From assembly GCF_014192915.1 (NCBI RefSeq), contig NZ_JACHYN010000016.1:62001-126000 (forward strand): a stretch of 64,000 nucleotides of DNA, given 5' to 3'. The stretch's first letter is position 1, and every line of letters begins with the position of its first letter. Under the pieces are notes generated by a model. It was not told where the DNA came from. It was given only the letters and a program-made list of their open reading frames with translations, and did no database searches. This document shows, one piece after another, positions 7,336 to 15,390 of this stretch. This stretch comes from Azospirillum sp. OGB3. GTDB lineage: Bacteria; Pseudomonadota; Alphaproteobacteria; Azospirillales; Azospirillaceae. The translations under genes and the position numbers were made by a program.

Positions 7336-8673
7336 TCAGTTCTTGTTGGCGCGCTCGAAGTTGCGCAGGACCGTGTCGCCGCGCTTCACCGCGTTGTCCA
7401 GCGCCTGCTGGGCGGTCTGCTGGCCCTGGAATGCCTTTTCCATCTCCTCCTGGATGATGTTGCGGATTTCCGGCAGGTTGCCCAGCCGCAGCCCCATGGT
7501 GTTCTCCGTGGTGGCGGTGCGGGTCAGCTGCTCCGCCGGCACCTCGGCGCCGGGGTTCTTGTCATAGAAGCCTTCCTTCTTTGCCAGTTCGAAGCCCTGG
7601 AGCGTCACCGGGACGTAGCCGGTGTCCATGTGCCACTTGGCGTCCACCTCCGGACGGGCGAGGTAGCTGAAGAAGGCGGCCACGGCCTTGTACTCGTCGG
7701 CGGTGCGCTTGGGCGAGGTCATCACCCAGAAGGAGGCGCCGCCGATGATCGAGTTCTTCGGCGAGGAAATGGCGTCCGGCCAGTAGGGCAGCGGCGCGGC
7801 GCCCCAGTTGAACTTGGCCTCCTTGACGATGCGCCCGCGCAGGCCCGACGAGGCCTGGATCATCGCGCATTCACCCGACGGGAACAGCGAGTCCGCAGCG
7901 TTGTCGCGGCCGCCGTAGCGCAGCGCGCCTTCCTTCTGCAGGTCAATCAGCGTCTGGAGATGCTTCACGAAGAACGGGTCGTTGATCTTCAGCGTGGCGT
8001 TCAGCCCGCCGAATCCGTTGGCCTCCGACGCGAAGGGCTTGTCGTGCAGCGCGCCGACCTGCTCGAACTGGGTCCAGGTCGGCCAGGAGAAGGTCATCGG
8101 GCAGGTCACGCCCGCCGCCTTCAGCTTGCGCGCCGCGTCGGCCACCTCGGGCCAGGTCGCCGGCGGCTTGTTGGGGTCGAGCCCGGCCTTCTGGAAGGCG
8201 TCCTTGTTGTAGAAGGTGATTGTGGTGGAGCTGTTGAACGGCAGGGCCATCATCTTGCCGTCCTTGGAGCTGTAATAGCCCCGGACCGCCGGGATGTAGG
8301 CCGCGGCGTCGAGGCCCGATCCCGTCTCGCTCATCAGCTGGTGCACCGGCTTGATGGCCGGGCCGGCGGACAGCATGGTGGCGGTGCCGACCTCGAACAT
8401 CTGCACGACGTGCGGGGCGTTGCCGGCGCGGAAGGCGGCGATGGCCGCCTGCATCGTCTCCGGATAGCTGCCCTTGAAGGTCGGGTTGACCTGGACCTTG
8501 TCCTGGCTGTCGTTGAAGCCCTTCACCACCTGCTCGAGCTGGCCGCCGAGCGGCTGGGGCAGGCCGTGCCAGAATTCGACGACGGTCTTCTGCTGGGCGT
8601 GGGCGGCGCCGGTGAAGCCGGCGGCGAGCGCGAAGGCGGCCGTCGAGACGGCGAGCTTGCGGCGGGTCAGCAT
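7336..8673 (-). CDS. ugpB: sn-glycerol-3-phosphate ABC transporter, periplasmic binding protein
   Basis: A 445-residue periplasmic solute-binding protein. The signal peptide MLTRRKLAVSTAAFALAAG... ends at AHA-QQ, about residue 24. The mature start VVEFWHGLPQPLGGQLEQVV and the block GNAPHVVQMFEVGTATML match the UgpB family closely. Start 8673 is supported by GGGAGAG upstream and by the signal peptide; the frame is open further upstream without a signal. It is first gene of ugpBAEC. No glycerophosphodiesterase (ugpQ) follows, unlike in E. coli. Phosphate control is typical of the family, but I could not identify a clear Pho box. Confidence 0.95.
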   Translation of the reverse strand: MLTRRKLAVSTAAFALAAGFTGAAHAQQKTVVEFWHGLPQPLGGQLEQVVKGFNDSQDKVQVNPTFKGSYPETMQAAIAAFRAGNAPHVVQMFEVGTATMLSAGPAIKPVHQLMSETGSGLDAAAYIPAVRGYYSSKDGKMMALPFNSSTTITFYNKDAFQKAGLDPNKPPATWPEVADAARKLKAAGVTCPMTFSWPTWTQFEQVGALHDKPFASEANGFGGLNATLKINDPFFVKHLQTLIDLQKEGALRYGGRDNAADSLFPSGECAMIQASSGLRGRIVKEAKFNWGAAPLPYWPDAISSPKNSIIGGASFWVMTSPKRTADEYKAVAAFFSYLARPEVDAKWHMDTGYVPVTLQGFELAKKEGFYDKNPGAEVPAEQLTRTATTENTMGLRLGNLPEIRNIIQEEMEKAFQGQQTAQQALDNAVKRGDTVLRNFERANKN

Positions 8674-8987
8674 GGTGGTCTCTCCCTGGAACCAATCGAT
8701 TGCGTGATGTGCTGACATGCAGGGCGCGGGTTGCGGTCCCGCGTCGGTCTTGTGAAGATTTGATGACGTGTCCGGAACGCGCGCGCAGAGGCGCGCCGCA
8801 TCCGCTCCTGGCGGTTGCAACGTCGGTCCTGCGTGGGGCACGGAACGGGACTTAGGATGGTGACGGGTGCTGCGCCGACATCGATGGTTTTCCTCCCCGT
8901 ATGAGTGTTTCTTTTTTGCAAGCCTTAAGGACAGAGGGGGAGGCTGTCAATCAGCCGTACGTATCAGTACGGACTATCACCCTTACG
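8674..8987. other. gene-free region upstream of ugpB
   Basis: There is no coding sequence. It holds a candidate minus-strand promoter and two overlapping palindromes at 8942-8972, described separately. The rest is ordinary GC-rich sequence without a recognisable riboswitch or repeat. Confidence 0.6.
8928..8972 (-). promoter_or_regulatory. candidate ugpB promoter with overlapping operator-like palindromes
   Basis: The minus strand has TTGACA (8950-8945) and, 16 bp on, TTAAGG as a weak -10. Overlapping it are GGCTG-TCAAT-CAGCC (8942-8956) and CCGTAC-GTATCA-GTACGG (8955-8972), placed where a regulator would block or assist polymerase. The -10 match is poor, so this is tentative. Confidence 0.35.
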
Positions 8988-9380
8988 TCATCTCTCGGGG
9001 TGCCAACTTTGGGCAAGCGCCCAGAGTGCGTTGTCGCCGCGGCACAGGGAGCCGGCGAGTTGCGACAGGCTGTCCCCCATCAGGCCGGAGGAGCGCAGCA
9101 GGCAGTAGGAGCGGCTCGGCGCCGACAGATAGAGCGACGCCGCCGGGGCCGCGACCGGCGGCGCGGGATACAGCGCGGCGGGCGGCGGGCAATAATAGGG
9201 CTGCGCGCCGGGGTTGTAGCCGGACACCAGCCGGTCCAGCCCGGGCCGGGGACCGAAGACGCAGCCGCGCTGGTCCCAGTCCAAGCTCGTCGTCTGCGCG
9301 GCGACGGGCAGGACGACGAAGGCAGCCATCGTCATCCCCGCCAGACAACCGGCCAGCCGGCACCCTGCTTTGCGATGCAT
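8988..9380 (-). CDS. hypothetical secreted protein
   Basis: A 130-residue protein with a clear signal peptide (MHRKAGCRLAGCLAGMTMAA..., cleavage near PVAA-QT). Start 9380 has GGAGGG 5 bp upstream; the frame continues to 9425 but without a signal at that start. The mature part is rich in Pro, Tyr, Leu and Ser, with four to five cysteines that could form disulfides in the periplasm. I do not recognise the family. It is upstream of ugpB on the same strand, 314 bp away, so probably separately transcribed. Confidence 0.65.
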   Translation of the reverse strand: MHRKAGCRLAGCLAGMTMAAFVVLPVAAQTTSLDWDQRGCVFGPRPGLDRLVSGYNPGAQPYYCPPPAALYPAPPVAAPAASLYLSAPSRSYCLLRSSGLMGDSLSQLAGSLCRGDNALWALAQSWHPER

Positions 9381-9428
9381 GCTTCCCTCCGATCCCAGGC
9401 CGCGCCCGTGGCGCACCCAGACCATGAC

Positions 9429-9460
9429 GCCGGGGCCGGCGGGCCGTGAACGGCCCCGGC
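9429..9460 (-). terminator. hairpin downstream of the histidine kinase gene
   Basis: GCCGGGGCCG (9429-9438) pairs perfectly with CGGCCCCGGC (9451-9460). It lies 128 bp past the kinase stop and upstream of the next minus-strand gene. No U-run follows, so the terminator call is tentative. Confidence 0.4.
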
Positions 9461-9587
9461 CTTCGGAGGAAGTATGCGCGCTCCATCGACGCCCGGCGCG
9501 GCGCCGATGGACGGGTCGGCGAGCGCAAGCGAGGACGGCGCTCTCTGTTCGTTCGGTGGGAAGGAGGAAAGGCGGCTCCCCGCCCCG

Positions 9588-10718
9588 TCACGCCGCGCTG
9601 CTGCTCTCGACCGGCAGTTCCGCGGCGCTCTCCGCCGCCAGCGGGACGTCCACCGCGAAGACGGAGCCCTTGCCGGGCACCGAGCGCAGCGAGACCGGCA
9701 GGCCCAGCAGCGTCGCGAGACGCCGCACAATGGCAAGGCCGAGCCCCAGCCCGTGCCGGCGGTCGCGGTTCGGGTTGCCGAGCTGGCGGAAGTCGTCGAA
9801 GATCGCCGACTGGTCGGCGGGGGCGATGCCGAGGCCAGTGTCCCACACCTCAATGCGCAGCGCAGCGCCGCGTCGGCGCGCCGCCAGCAGCACGCCGCCC
9901 GACTCGGTGAAGCGCAGGGCGTTGGACAGGATCGGGCGCAGAAGCTGCTCCAGCAGGACCGGGTCGGTGCTCACCTCCGCGTCCGTGGGGCGGACGTTGA
10001 AGCGCAGGGCCTTGGCGTCGGCCTCCGGCGCGAACTCGTTGAGCAGGCGGCCCAGCGTCTCGTCGATGGGGAAGGTCTGCACCTGCATCCGGACCAGCCC
10101 GGCCTCCAGCTTCGACACGTCCAGCAGGGCACGCAGCAGCCCCTCGGCCGCCTCGATCGACATCTCCAGCTTCTCGCCGAGATCGCGCGCGCCGGGATCG
10201 GTCAGGCGGCCCATCAGCAGATGGTGGAAGAGATGCATGGCCTGGAAGGGCTGGCGCAGGTCGTGGCTGGCCGCCGACAGGAAGCGCCCGATGGCGGTGC
10301 GCCCCGTCTCGGCCTCCTGGCGGACCCGCTCGGTCTCGGCCCGCGCCCGCTCGGCCTCGGCACGGGCGGCGGCCAGGGCGGCGGCGTTGGCGTCGGCGAT
10401 GGCGGCGACCGCGGTGATCACCCCGTCCGCGTCGCGCACCGGGCTCAGCACCATTTCGCCCCGGGGCAGCAGGCCGAAGGCCGACACCGGGGTTCCGGTG
10501 AGGACGACGCGACGGACCTGCGCCTCCACCTGGGACACGATGGCCGCTGGAACGCCCAGCTCGGTCAGCTCCTTGCCGTCCGCTTCCTCCGGCAGGCGGC
10601 CGAAAGCCGCGGCAAAAGCCTGGTTGACCACGAGAAGCCGCGCGTCCAGCCCAAGCAGAGCGTGAGCGGCGCCGTTGGCGGAGACCAGAGCCTCAAGCCA
10701 GATCGCACGATCGGTCAT
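9588..10718 (-). CDS. soluble PAS-domain sensor histidine kinase
   Basis: A 376-residue kinase without membrane segments. A PAS-like sensor (about 10-110) leads through an Ala/Arg/Glu-rich coiled coil (115-140) to the dimerisation domain with the phospho-acceptor His152 in SHDLRQPFQAMHLF. The HATPase_c domain shows an N-box-like ILSNALRFTESGG, G1 DTGLGIA and G2 GHGLGLGLAIV. SHDLRQPLQA-type H-boxes are typical of orphan alphaproteobacterial kinases. Start 10718 has GAAGGT upstream; a frame extending to 10790 has no better site. No response regulator is adjacent, so its partner is unknown. Cytoplasmic sensing is inferred from the lack of membrane helices. Confidence 0.9.
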   Translation of the reverse strand: MTDRAIWLEALVSANGAAHALLGLDARLLVVNQAFAAAFGRLPEEADGKELTELGVPAAIVSQVEAQVRRVVLTGTPVSAFGLLPRGEMVLSPVRDADGVITAVAAIADANAAALAAARAEAERARAETERVRQEAETGRTAIGRFLSAASHDLRQPFQAMHLFHHLLMGRLTDPGARDLGEKLEMSIEAAEGLLRALLDVSKLEAGLVRMQVQTFPIDETLGRLLNEFAPEADAKALRFNVRPTDAEVSTDPVLLEQLLRPILSNALRFTESGGVLLAARRRGAALRIEVWDTGLGIAPADQSAIFDDFRQLGNPNRDRRHGLGLGLAIVRRLATLLGLPVSLRSVPGKGSVFAVDVPLAAESAAELPVESSSAA

Positions 10719-10880
10719 ATGACCTTCGGTTGAGTTCTTCTGGGTATACTCGGCCACAACTTCACCGCAAAAACTGAGATTAGAGCACATTTATCCGGCC
10801 ACTTGCCCATCCGAGTCAAATATCACATGCAAAACTCACTTGGGACAAATTCCGTTTGAATGCGAAGAAGAACGGTCCCA

Positions 10881-10917
10881 TTGGCCCCGGCGGGCCATGC
10901 GGGCTATAAGTCAGGTA
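10881..10917 (+). promoter_or_regulatory. candidate promoter giving a leaderless SprT-like mRNA
   Basis: TTGGCC (10881-10886), an 18-bp spacer and TATAAG (10905-10910) place the transcription start about on the ATG at 10917, and no good Shine-Dalgarno sequence precedes that ATG. Confidence 0.4.
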
Positions 10918-11723
10918 TGCTTTTCCGCCGCAAATCCCACCCCTCCAAACCCCCGGCTTCACGCCCGAAGGCCCCGCGCGCCCTGGCGGTCGCCGGCCTG
11001 CCCGTGCCCCTGGAACTGCGGGAAAGCGCCCGCGCCCGCCGGATGACCCTGCGGGTGGACGCCGGGCGCGGGCTGATCCAGGTGGTGATCCCGGTGGGCG
11101 TTCCGGAGGCGGAGGCGCTGCGCTTCGTCGGCCGGCACGACGGCTGGGTGCGGGCACGGCTGGCCGCCCTGCCGCCGCAGCTTCCCTTCGCGGACGGGGC
11201 GGTGGTGCCCTATCTGGGCGCCGACCATGTCATCCGGCACAGCCCGGACCTGCGCGGGGCGACCCGGCGCGAGGACGGCGCGATCCTGGTCGGCGGCCGG
11301 GCGGAGCATGTCGCCCGCCGGGTGCGCGACTTCCTGATGGCGGAGGCGCGGCGCGAACTGGCCGAGCGGTCACGCGCCAAGGCCGCGCTGATCGGCGCGC
11401 GGGTCGCCGCCGTCACCGTGCGCGACACCAAAAGCCGCTGGGGAAGCTGCTCGGCCACCGGGCGCCTCTCCTTCTCCTGGCGGCTGATCCTGACACCGGA
11501 GTCGGTGCTTGATTACGTGGTGGGACACGAGGTGGCGCATCTGCGCGAGATGAACCACTCCCAGCGCTTCTGGACGCTGTGCGCGCAGTTGACCGGCGAC
11601 GTGCGCACGCCCCGCCTCTGGCTGAAGGCCAACGGCGCGCGGCTGCTGCGGTACGGCGAGGGGGGCTGTGAGGGGACGGGAATGGTTTCACCTGCAAATG
11701 ACGGTCATGCCGAAACGCCGTGA
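10917..11723 (+). CDS. SprT/YgjP-like zinc metallopeptidase (DUF45)
   Basis: A 268-residue protein. The C-terminal half contains the family signature TKSRWGSCSATGRLSFSWRL and the zinc-binding HEVAH (His204-His208) followed by EMNHSQRFW, whose His is the third ligand. The N-terminal ~40 residues are basic and proline-rich. Family members are predicted cytoplasmic metallopeptidases of unknown substrate. Start 10917 is chosen because it lies just after a TATAAG -10 element; a frame open to 10860 begins upstream of that promoter. It ends just before the exporter gene. Confidence 0.9.
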   Translation: MLFRRKSHPSKPPASRPKAPRALAVAGLPVPLELRESARARRMTLRVDAGRGLIQVVIPVGVPEAEALRFVGRHDGWVRARLAALPPQLPFADGAVVPYLGADHVIRHSPDLRGATRREDGAILVGGRAEHVARRVRDFLMAEARRELAERSRAKAALIGARVAAVTVRDTKSRWGSCSATGRLSFSWRLILTPESVLDYVVGHEVAHLREMNHSQRFWTLCAQLTGDVRTPRLWLKANGARLLRYGEGGCEGTGMVSPANDGHAETP

Positions 11724-11788
11724 CGGGGTCGCGCGAAGCCTCTGCTAGAGTGCGCCACTCCCACCGTCCCCGGCCCGGCTCTCTCTCC

Positions 11789-12973
11789 ATGCCCCGTCCC
11801 GATTCCCTGACCGTCCGCGTGCTGCTGACGGCGCTCGTCGCCTTCGGCCCGCTGTCCACAGACCTTTACCTGCCCTCCCTGCCCACCTTGGTCACCGTGT
11901 TCGGCACGGACATCGCCACGGTGCAGCTTACCCTGTCGGTCTTCCTCGCCGGCTTCGCGGTGTCGCAGCTCGTCTACGGACCGGTGTCCGACCGCTTCGG
12001 GCGGCGGCCAGCCCTGCTCGGCGGCATCCTCATCTATCTGGTGGCGAGTGCGGCCTGCGCGCTGACCGACGACATCGAGACGCTGATCGCCGCGCGCTTC
12101 TTCCAGGCGCTCGGCGCCTGCTGCGGCCCGGTGGTGGCGCGGGCGGTGGTGCGCGACGTCTTCGGGCGCGACCGGGCGGCGACCGTCCTGGCCTATATGG
12201 CGATGGCGATGACCCTGGCCCCCGCCGCCGGTCCCATCCTGGGCGGCGTCCTGACGGAGTGGTTCGGCTGGCGGAGCAACTTCCTGCTGCTGACCGGCTT
12301 CGCCGCGCTGATCCTGGTCGCCACCTGGACCCTGATGGGCGAGACCAACGCCAACCGCGACGAGACGGCGCTTCAGCCCGGCCGGCTGCTCGCCAACTAC
12401 GCGCTGCTGCTGCGCGACCGCGGCTTCGTCGGGCAGATGCTGACGGTTGCCTTCGCCTACAGCGGCATCTTCGCCTTCATCTCCGGGTCCAGCTTCGTGC
12501 TGATCGGGCGGCTGCACCTGACGCCCGCGCAGTTCGGGGCGAGCTTCGGTGCGGTGGTGCTGGGCTACGCGGTGGGTTCCTTCCTGGCCGGGCGGCTGAG
12601 CGTGCGGCTGGGCGGGCCGCGGATGATCCGCACCGGCACGGCGGTCTCGCTGGCCGGCGGGCTGCTGGGGGTGGGGCTGGCGCTGGGCGGGGTGCTGCAT
12701 CTGGCGGCGGTCATCGCCCCGGTCTTCCTCTTCCTGCTGGGCGCCGGGCTCACCCTGCCCAACGCCATGGCCGGGGCGGTCGGCCCCTACCCGATGATGG
12801 CCGGGCTGGCCTCCTCGCTGGTCGGCTTCGTGCAGATGACCGTGGCGGCGCTGATCGGCGTGGCGCTCGGCCACACCCATGCGGACAGCCAGCTTCCCAT
12901 GATGACGGCGATCGGGCTGGTCGCGCTTGGCGCCGCGCTGGCCCACCGGTTCCTGGTCAGTCCTCGCGCTTGA
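11789..12973 (+). CDS. Bcr/CflA-family multidrug efflux MFS transporter
   Basis: A 394-residue inner-membrane protein with 12 predicted helices. The N-terminal pattern LLTALVAFGPLSTDLYLPSLP and the loop 2-3 motif VYGPVSDRFGRRPALL are characteristic of the Bcr/CflA drug:H+ antiporter group. FFQALGACCGPVVARAVVRD matches helix 4. Start 11789 gives the usual length; upstream codons to 11720 would overlap the preceding gene. Substrates in the family include bicyclomycin and chloramphenicol; the substrate here is unknown. Its last 17 bases overlap the convergent mgtC-like gene. Confidence 0.92.
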   Translation: MPRPDSLTVRVLLTALVAFGPLSTDLYLPSLPTLVTVFGTDIATVQLTLSVFLAGFAVSQLVYGPVSDRFGRRPALLGGILIYLVASAACALTDDIETLIAARFFQALGACCGPVVARAVVRDVFGRDRAATVLAYMAMAMTLAPAAGPILGGVLTEWFGWRSNFLLLTGFAALILVATWTLMGETNANRDETALQPGRLLANYALLLRDRGFVGQMLTVAFAYSGIFAFISGSSFVLIGRLHLTPAQFGASFGAVVLGYAVGSFLAGRLSVRLGGPRMIRTGTAVSLAGGLLGVGLALGGVLHLAAVIAPVFLFLLGAGLTLPNAMAGAVGPYPMMAGLASSLVGFVQMTVAALIGVALGHTHADSQLPMMTAIGLVALGAALAHRFLVSPRA

Positions 12974-13430
12974 CCGAGTCCGGAATCCAGCGCAGGGCGT
13001 AGGAGAAGACGATGGTGACGCCGAGGCAGAGCGCCAGCGCCATCCCCGCCAGCAGGTAGAAGCCGGCCCCGCAGGCGATGCCCAGAGCGCCGGCCATCCA
13101 GATCAGCGCCGCGGTGGTCGCACCGCGCACCGTGGCCCCGGCGCGGAACATCACCCCGGCGCTGATGAAGCCGATGGCCTGGGCGATGCCCTGGATGACG
13201 CGGGTGGGATCCATGTCGCCCCCGCCGTTCCCCTTCCCGGCCATGCCCCAGTAAAGCTCCAGCGCAACCAGGGTGGTCACCGCCGCGCTGATGGACACCA
13301 ACGTGTGGGTGCGCAGCCCCGCCGCCTTGCCCCGGATCTCGCGGTCGAGTCCCAGCGCCGCCCCGCAAACCGCCGCCGCGGCCAGCCGGGCCGCCATGTC
13401 CCAGACCGGAATGGCCGTACTCAAGTCCAT
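12957..13430 (-). CDS. MgtC/SapB family membrane protein
   Basis: A 157-residue inner-membrane protein. The MgtC domain is shown by AAVCGAALGLDREIRGKAAGLRT (first helix and loop), LVSISAA and the IGFISAGVMFRAGATVRGATTAA block. About five hydrophobic segments are visible. MgtC proteins support growth at low Mg2+ and influence membrane ATP synthase or potential; they are often not Mg2+ transporters. There is no large C-terminal ACT-like domain, as in SapB-type short forms. It is divergent from the decarboxylase, sharing the AT-rich intergenic region. Confidence 0.9.
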   Translation of the reverse strand: MDLSTAIPVWDMAARLAAAAVCGAALGLDREIRGKAAGLRTHTLVSISAAVTTLVALELYWGMAGKGNGGGDMDPTRVIQGIAQAIGFISAGVMFRAGATVRGATTAALIWMAGALGIACGAGFYLLAGMALALCLGVTIVFSYALRWIPDSVKRED

Positions 13431-13475
13431 GTTATTCCTCCCTATTTTTACCTTTGCGTAACGCTTGCTACTTTT

Positions 13476-13504
13476 TTGCGCCCAGTCGCATTTTTCACTT
13501 TAAA
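13476..13504 (+). promoter_or_regulatory. candidate promoter of the decarboxylase leader
   Basis: TTGCGC (13476-13481), a 17-bp spacer and TTTAAA (13499-13504). Transcription would start near 13511, leaving an untranslated leader of about 360 nt before the decarboxylase. Surrounding bases are AT-rich. Confidence 0.55.
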
Positions 13505-13510
13505 AGGCGG

Positions 13511-13872
13511 CCCGTTCGATCTATGTAACCGCAACTCGCAAGCGCACGTGCCGCTGGCCCGCCCCTCGTCCTTTTCGAGATGTGGTTATGCAACGACGTA
13601 ACGCGTGATCCCCGACCGTCCCTTAAGCAAGGCGGCGTCTTGGAGGTTACGATGGTTCATGTTGTTGTGGGTGGGCGCCGGCTCACCCGTCTCCGACTCT
13701 TTCCGGTTCTGTCCCGTTCAGCTCTTCCCCGCAAGGCGACACGGCAGTCCAGTATGGGCGGCCTGAGCGCCTGACCGTCTTTTCTTTCTGACCGGTCAGC
13801 AGCGCGCGGCCGCTCCGCCCCTGCTTTTTCACAATTCGTCCGACACCTTCATCTTGCGTCCGGGAGACTGAG
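13511..13872 (+). promoter_or_regulatory. long decarboxylase 5' leader, candidate speF-type RNA element
   Basis: A ~360-nt leader precedes an ornithine-type decarboxylase gene. In alphaproteobacteria the speF RNA motif (Rfam family speF) lies at this position. The leader contains GC-rich paired segments, a strongly SD-led small ORF (13652-13774), a pyrimidine-rich tract and then the decarboxylase site GGGAG. Assignment rests on gene context, length and uORF; I could not fold it or compare it with the covariance model. Confidence 0.5.
13652..13774 (+). CDS. candidate 40-residue leader peptide upstream of the decarboxylase
   Basis: A short ORF, beginning MVHVVVGGRRLTRLRLF, with a strong site GGAGGTTAC just upstream, better than that of the decarboxylase itself. 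It has seven arginines and one lysine, mostly in its middle part. It ends 98 bp before the decarboxylase start. Upstream peptides that stall ribosomes in response to ornithine or polyamines are known before speF in enterobacteria; this peptide is not similar by eye. Translation is not proven. Confidence 0.4.
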   Translation: MVHVVVGGRRLTRLRLFPVLSRSALPRKATRQSSMGGLSA

Positions 13873-15009
13873 ATGACCGATAAGATTGCGCGCTTTTTCG
13901 AAGAGCAGCGTCCGCAGACCCCGTGCCTCGTCGTCGATCTGGACGTCGTGGAAGCGAACTACCACGACCTGGAGGAAGCGCTCCCGGACGCCAAGATCTT
14001 CTACGCCGTGAAGGCCAATCCGGCGCCGGAGATCCTCGGCCTGCTGACCCGTCTGGGCTCGGCCTTCGACACCGCCAGCGTCCCGGAAATCCAGATGGTT
14101 CTGGCCGCCGGCTGCGCGCCGGAGCGCATCTCCTACGGCAACACCATCAAGAAGGAAGCGGACATCCGCCGCGCCTTCGAGCTGGGCGTGCGCCTGTTCG
14201 CCTTCGACAGCGAGGCGGAGCTGGAGAAGATCGCCCGCGCCGCCCCCGGCGCCCGCGTCTTCTGCCGCATCCTGACCTCCGGCGAAGGCGCCGAGTGGCC
14301 GCTGTCGCGCAAGTTCGGCTGCGACCTCGCCATGGCGCGGGAGCTGCTGCTGAAGGCCAAGGGCATGAACGTCGTTCCCTACGGCGTGTCCTTCCACGTC
14401 GGCTCGCAGCAGAAGGACCTGATGCAGTGGGACCACGCCATCTTCCAGGTGGCGCAGCTGTTCCGCGAGCTTGAGGTGCTGGGCGTCGACCTCGGCATGA
14501 TCAACCTGGGCGGCGGCTTCCCGACCCGCTACCGCACCGACGTGCCGGAGACCACCGCCTACGGCCAGGCCATCTTCGAGTCCCTGCGCACCCACTTCGG
14601 CAACCGCCTGCCGGAAGCCATCGTGGAGCCGGGCCGCAGCATGGTCGGCAACGCCGGCATCATCGAGAGCGAGGTCGTCCTCGTCTCCCGCAAGTCGACC
14701 AACGACGTGAAGCGCTGGGTCTATCTGGACATCGGCAAGTTCAGCGGTCTCGCCGAGACGATGGACGAGGCGATCCAGTACCCGATCCAGGTGATGGGGG
14801 ACGACGGGGAAGGCGACACGGAAGCGGTCGTTCTGGCCGGCCCGACCTGCGACAGCGCCGACGTGCTCTACGAGCGCGCCGAGTACAAGCTGCCGATGGA
14901 CCTGAAGGCCGGCGACCGCGTGCGCATCCACGCCACGGGCGCCTACACGACGACCTACTCGGCGGTCTGCTTCAACGGCTTCGCCCCGCTCCAGCAGATC
15001 TGCATCTGA
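13873..15009 (+). CDS. speC: ornithine/lysine-type PLP-dependent decarboxylase (fold III)
   Basis: A 378-residue enzyme making putrescine (or cadaverine) from ornithine (or lysine). The PLP lysine is Lys47 in FYAVKANP; the His/Ser cofactor region is SFHVGSQ; the Gly loop is NLGGGFPTRY; EPGRSMV binds the phosphate; and Cys326 in PTCDSADVLYE is the active-site cysteine of the other subunit. Length and motifs are those of eukaryote-like ODCs in alphaproteobacteria, several of which also accept lysine. Start 13873 follows GGGAGACTGAG. It has its own promoter, leader and strong terminator, so is monocistronic. Symbols used for this enzyme vary (speC, speF, odc). Confidence 0.93.
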   Translation: MTDKIARFFEEQRPQTPCLVVDLDVVEANYHDLEEALPDAKIFYAVKANPAPEILGLLTRLGSAFDTASVPEIQMVLAAGCAPERISYGNTIKKEADIRRAFELGVRLFAFDSEAELEKIARAAPGARVFCRILTSGEGAEWPLSRKFGCDLAMARELLLKAKGMNVVPYGVSFHVGSQQKDLMQWDHAIFQVAQLFRELEVLGVDLGMINLGGGFPTRYRTDVPETTAYGQAIFESLRTHFGNRLPEAIVEPGRSMVGNAGIIESEVVLVSRKSTNDVKRWVYLDIGKFSGLAETMDEAIQYPIQVMGDDGEGDTEAVVLAGPTCDSADVLYERAEYKLPMDLKAGDRVRIHATGAYTTTYSAVCFNGFAPLQQICI

Positions 15010-15027
15010 TCGGGCGAGGGTTCGTTT

Positions 15028-15070
15028 AAAGAAAAGCCCTCCGTCCTTCGGGACGGGGGGCTTTTCTTTT
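15028..15070 (+). terminator. rho-independent terminator of the decarboxylase gene
   Basis: A 19-bp stem (AAAGAAAAGCCCTCCGTCC with one G-U pair) has a TTCG tetraloop and a following T-rich tail CTTTTCTTTT. It begins 19 bases after the stop codon. The A-rich left flank makes it usable from the other strand too. Confidence 0.92.
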
Positions 15071-15103
15071 GTACGCTCGCGGAATGACCAGGACCCAAAC
15101 GCG

Positions 15104-15139
15104 AAAAGGGCCGCTCCCTTAGACAGGAGCGGCCCTTTT
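15104..15139 (-). terminator. terminator of the DUF1127 gene (bidirectional shape)
   Basis: AAAAGGGCCGCTCC (15104-15117) pairs perfectly with its inverse at 15126-15139 around an 8-base loop. A-run and T-run flanks allow use from both sides; it lies 33 bases past the stop of the minus-strand gene. Confidence 0.85.
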
Positions 15140-15171
15140 CCTTGCGGTCTCCCGCAGCCGTGACGGCGGCA

Positions 15172-15390
15172 TCAAGCCTTCCAGAACGGCTTGCTGATCT
15201 CGCCTTCGACGTCGATCTGGGAAATGCCGATGTCGTGCAGCATCCGGTCGTCCAGCCGAGCCAGCTCGCGGCGGGTGATGGTGCGCTGCCGCCACAGGGC
15301 GAACGTGTCCAGAACGCTGTCCAGCACATACGCCACCGGAGCAGGGCGCAGGGTACGGCCGGCGGGGGCCGTGCGCAGAGCGATTGCCAT
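15172..15390 (-). CDS. DUF1127 (YjiS-like) small protein
   Basis: A 72-residue protein with the conserved DUF1127 segment RRELARLDDRMLHDIGIS in its C-terminal half. Small proteins of this family are abundant in alphaproteobacteria and affect phosphate and carbon metabolism or RNA turnover, often acting as tiny RNA- or protein-binding factors. Start 15390 is chosen because AGGA lies 8 bp upstream; ATG at 15399 is an alternative with poorer spacing. The arrangement suggests a separate transcript with its own terminator. Confidence 0.85.
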   Translation of the reverse strand: MAIALRTAPAGRTLRPAPVAYVLDSVLDTFALWRQRTITRRELARLDDRMLHDIGISQIDVEGEISKPFWKA

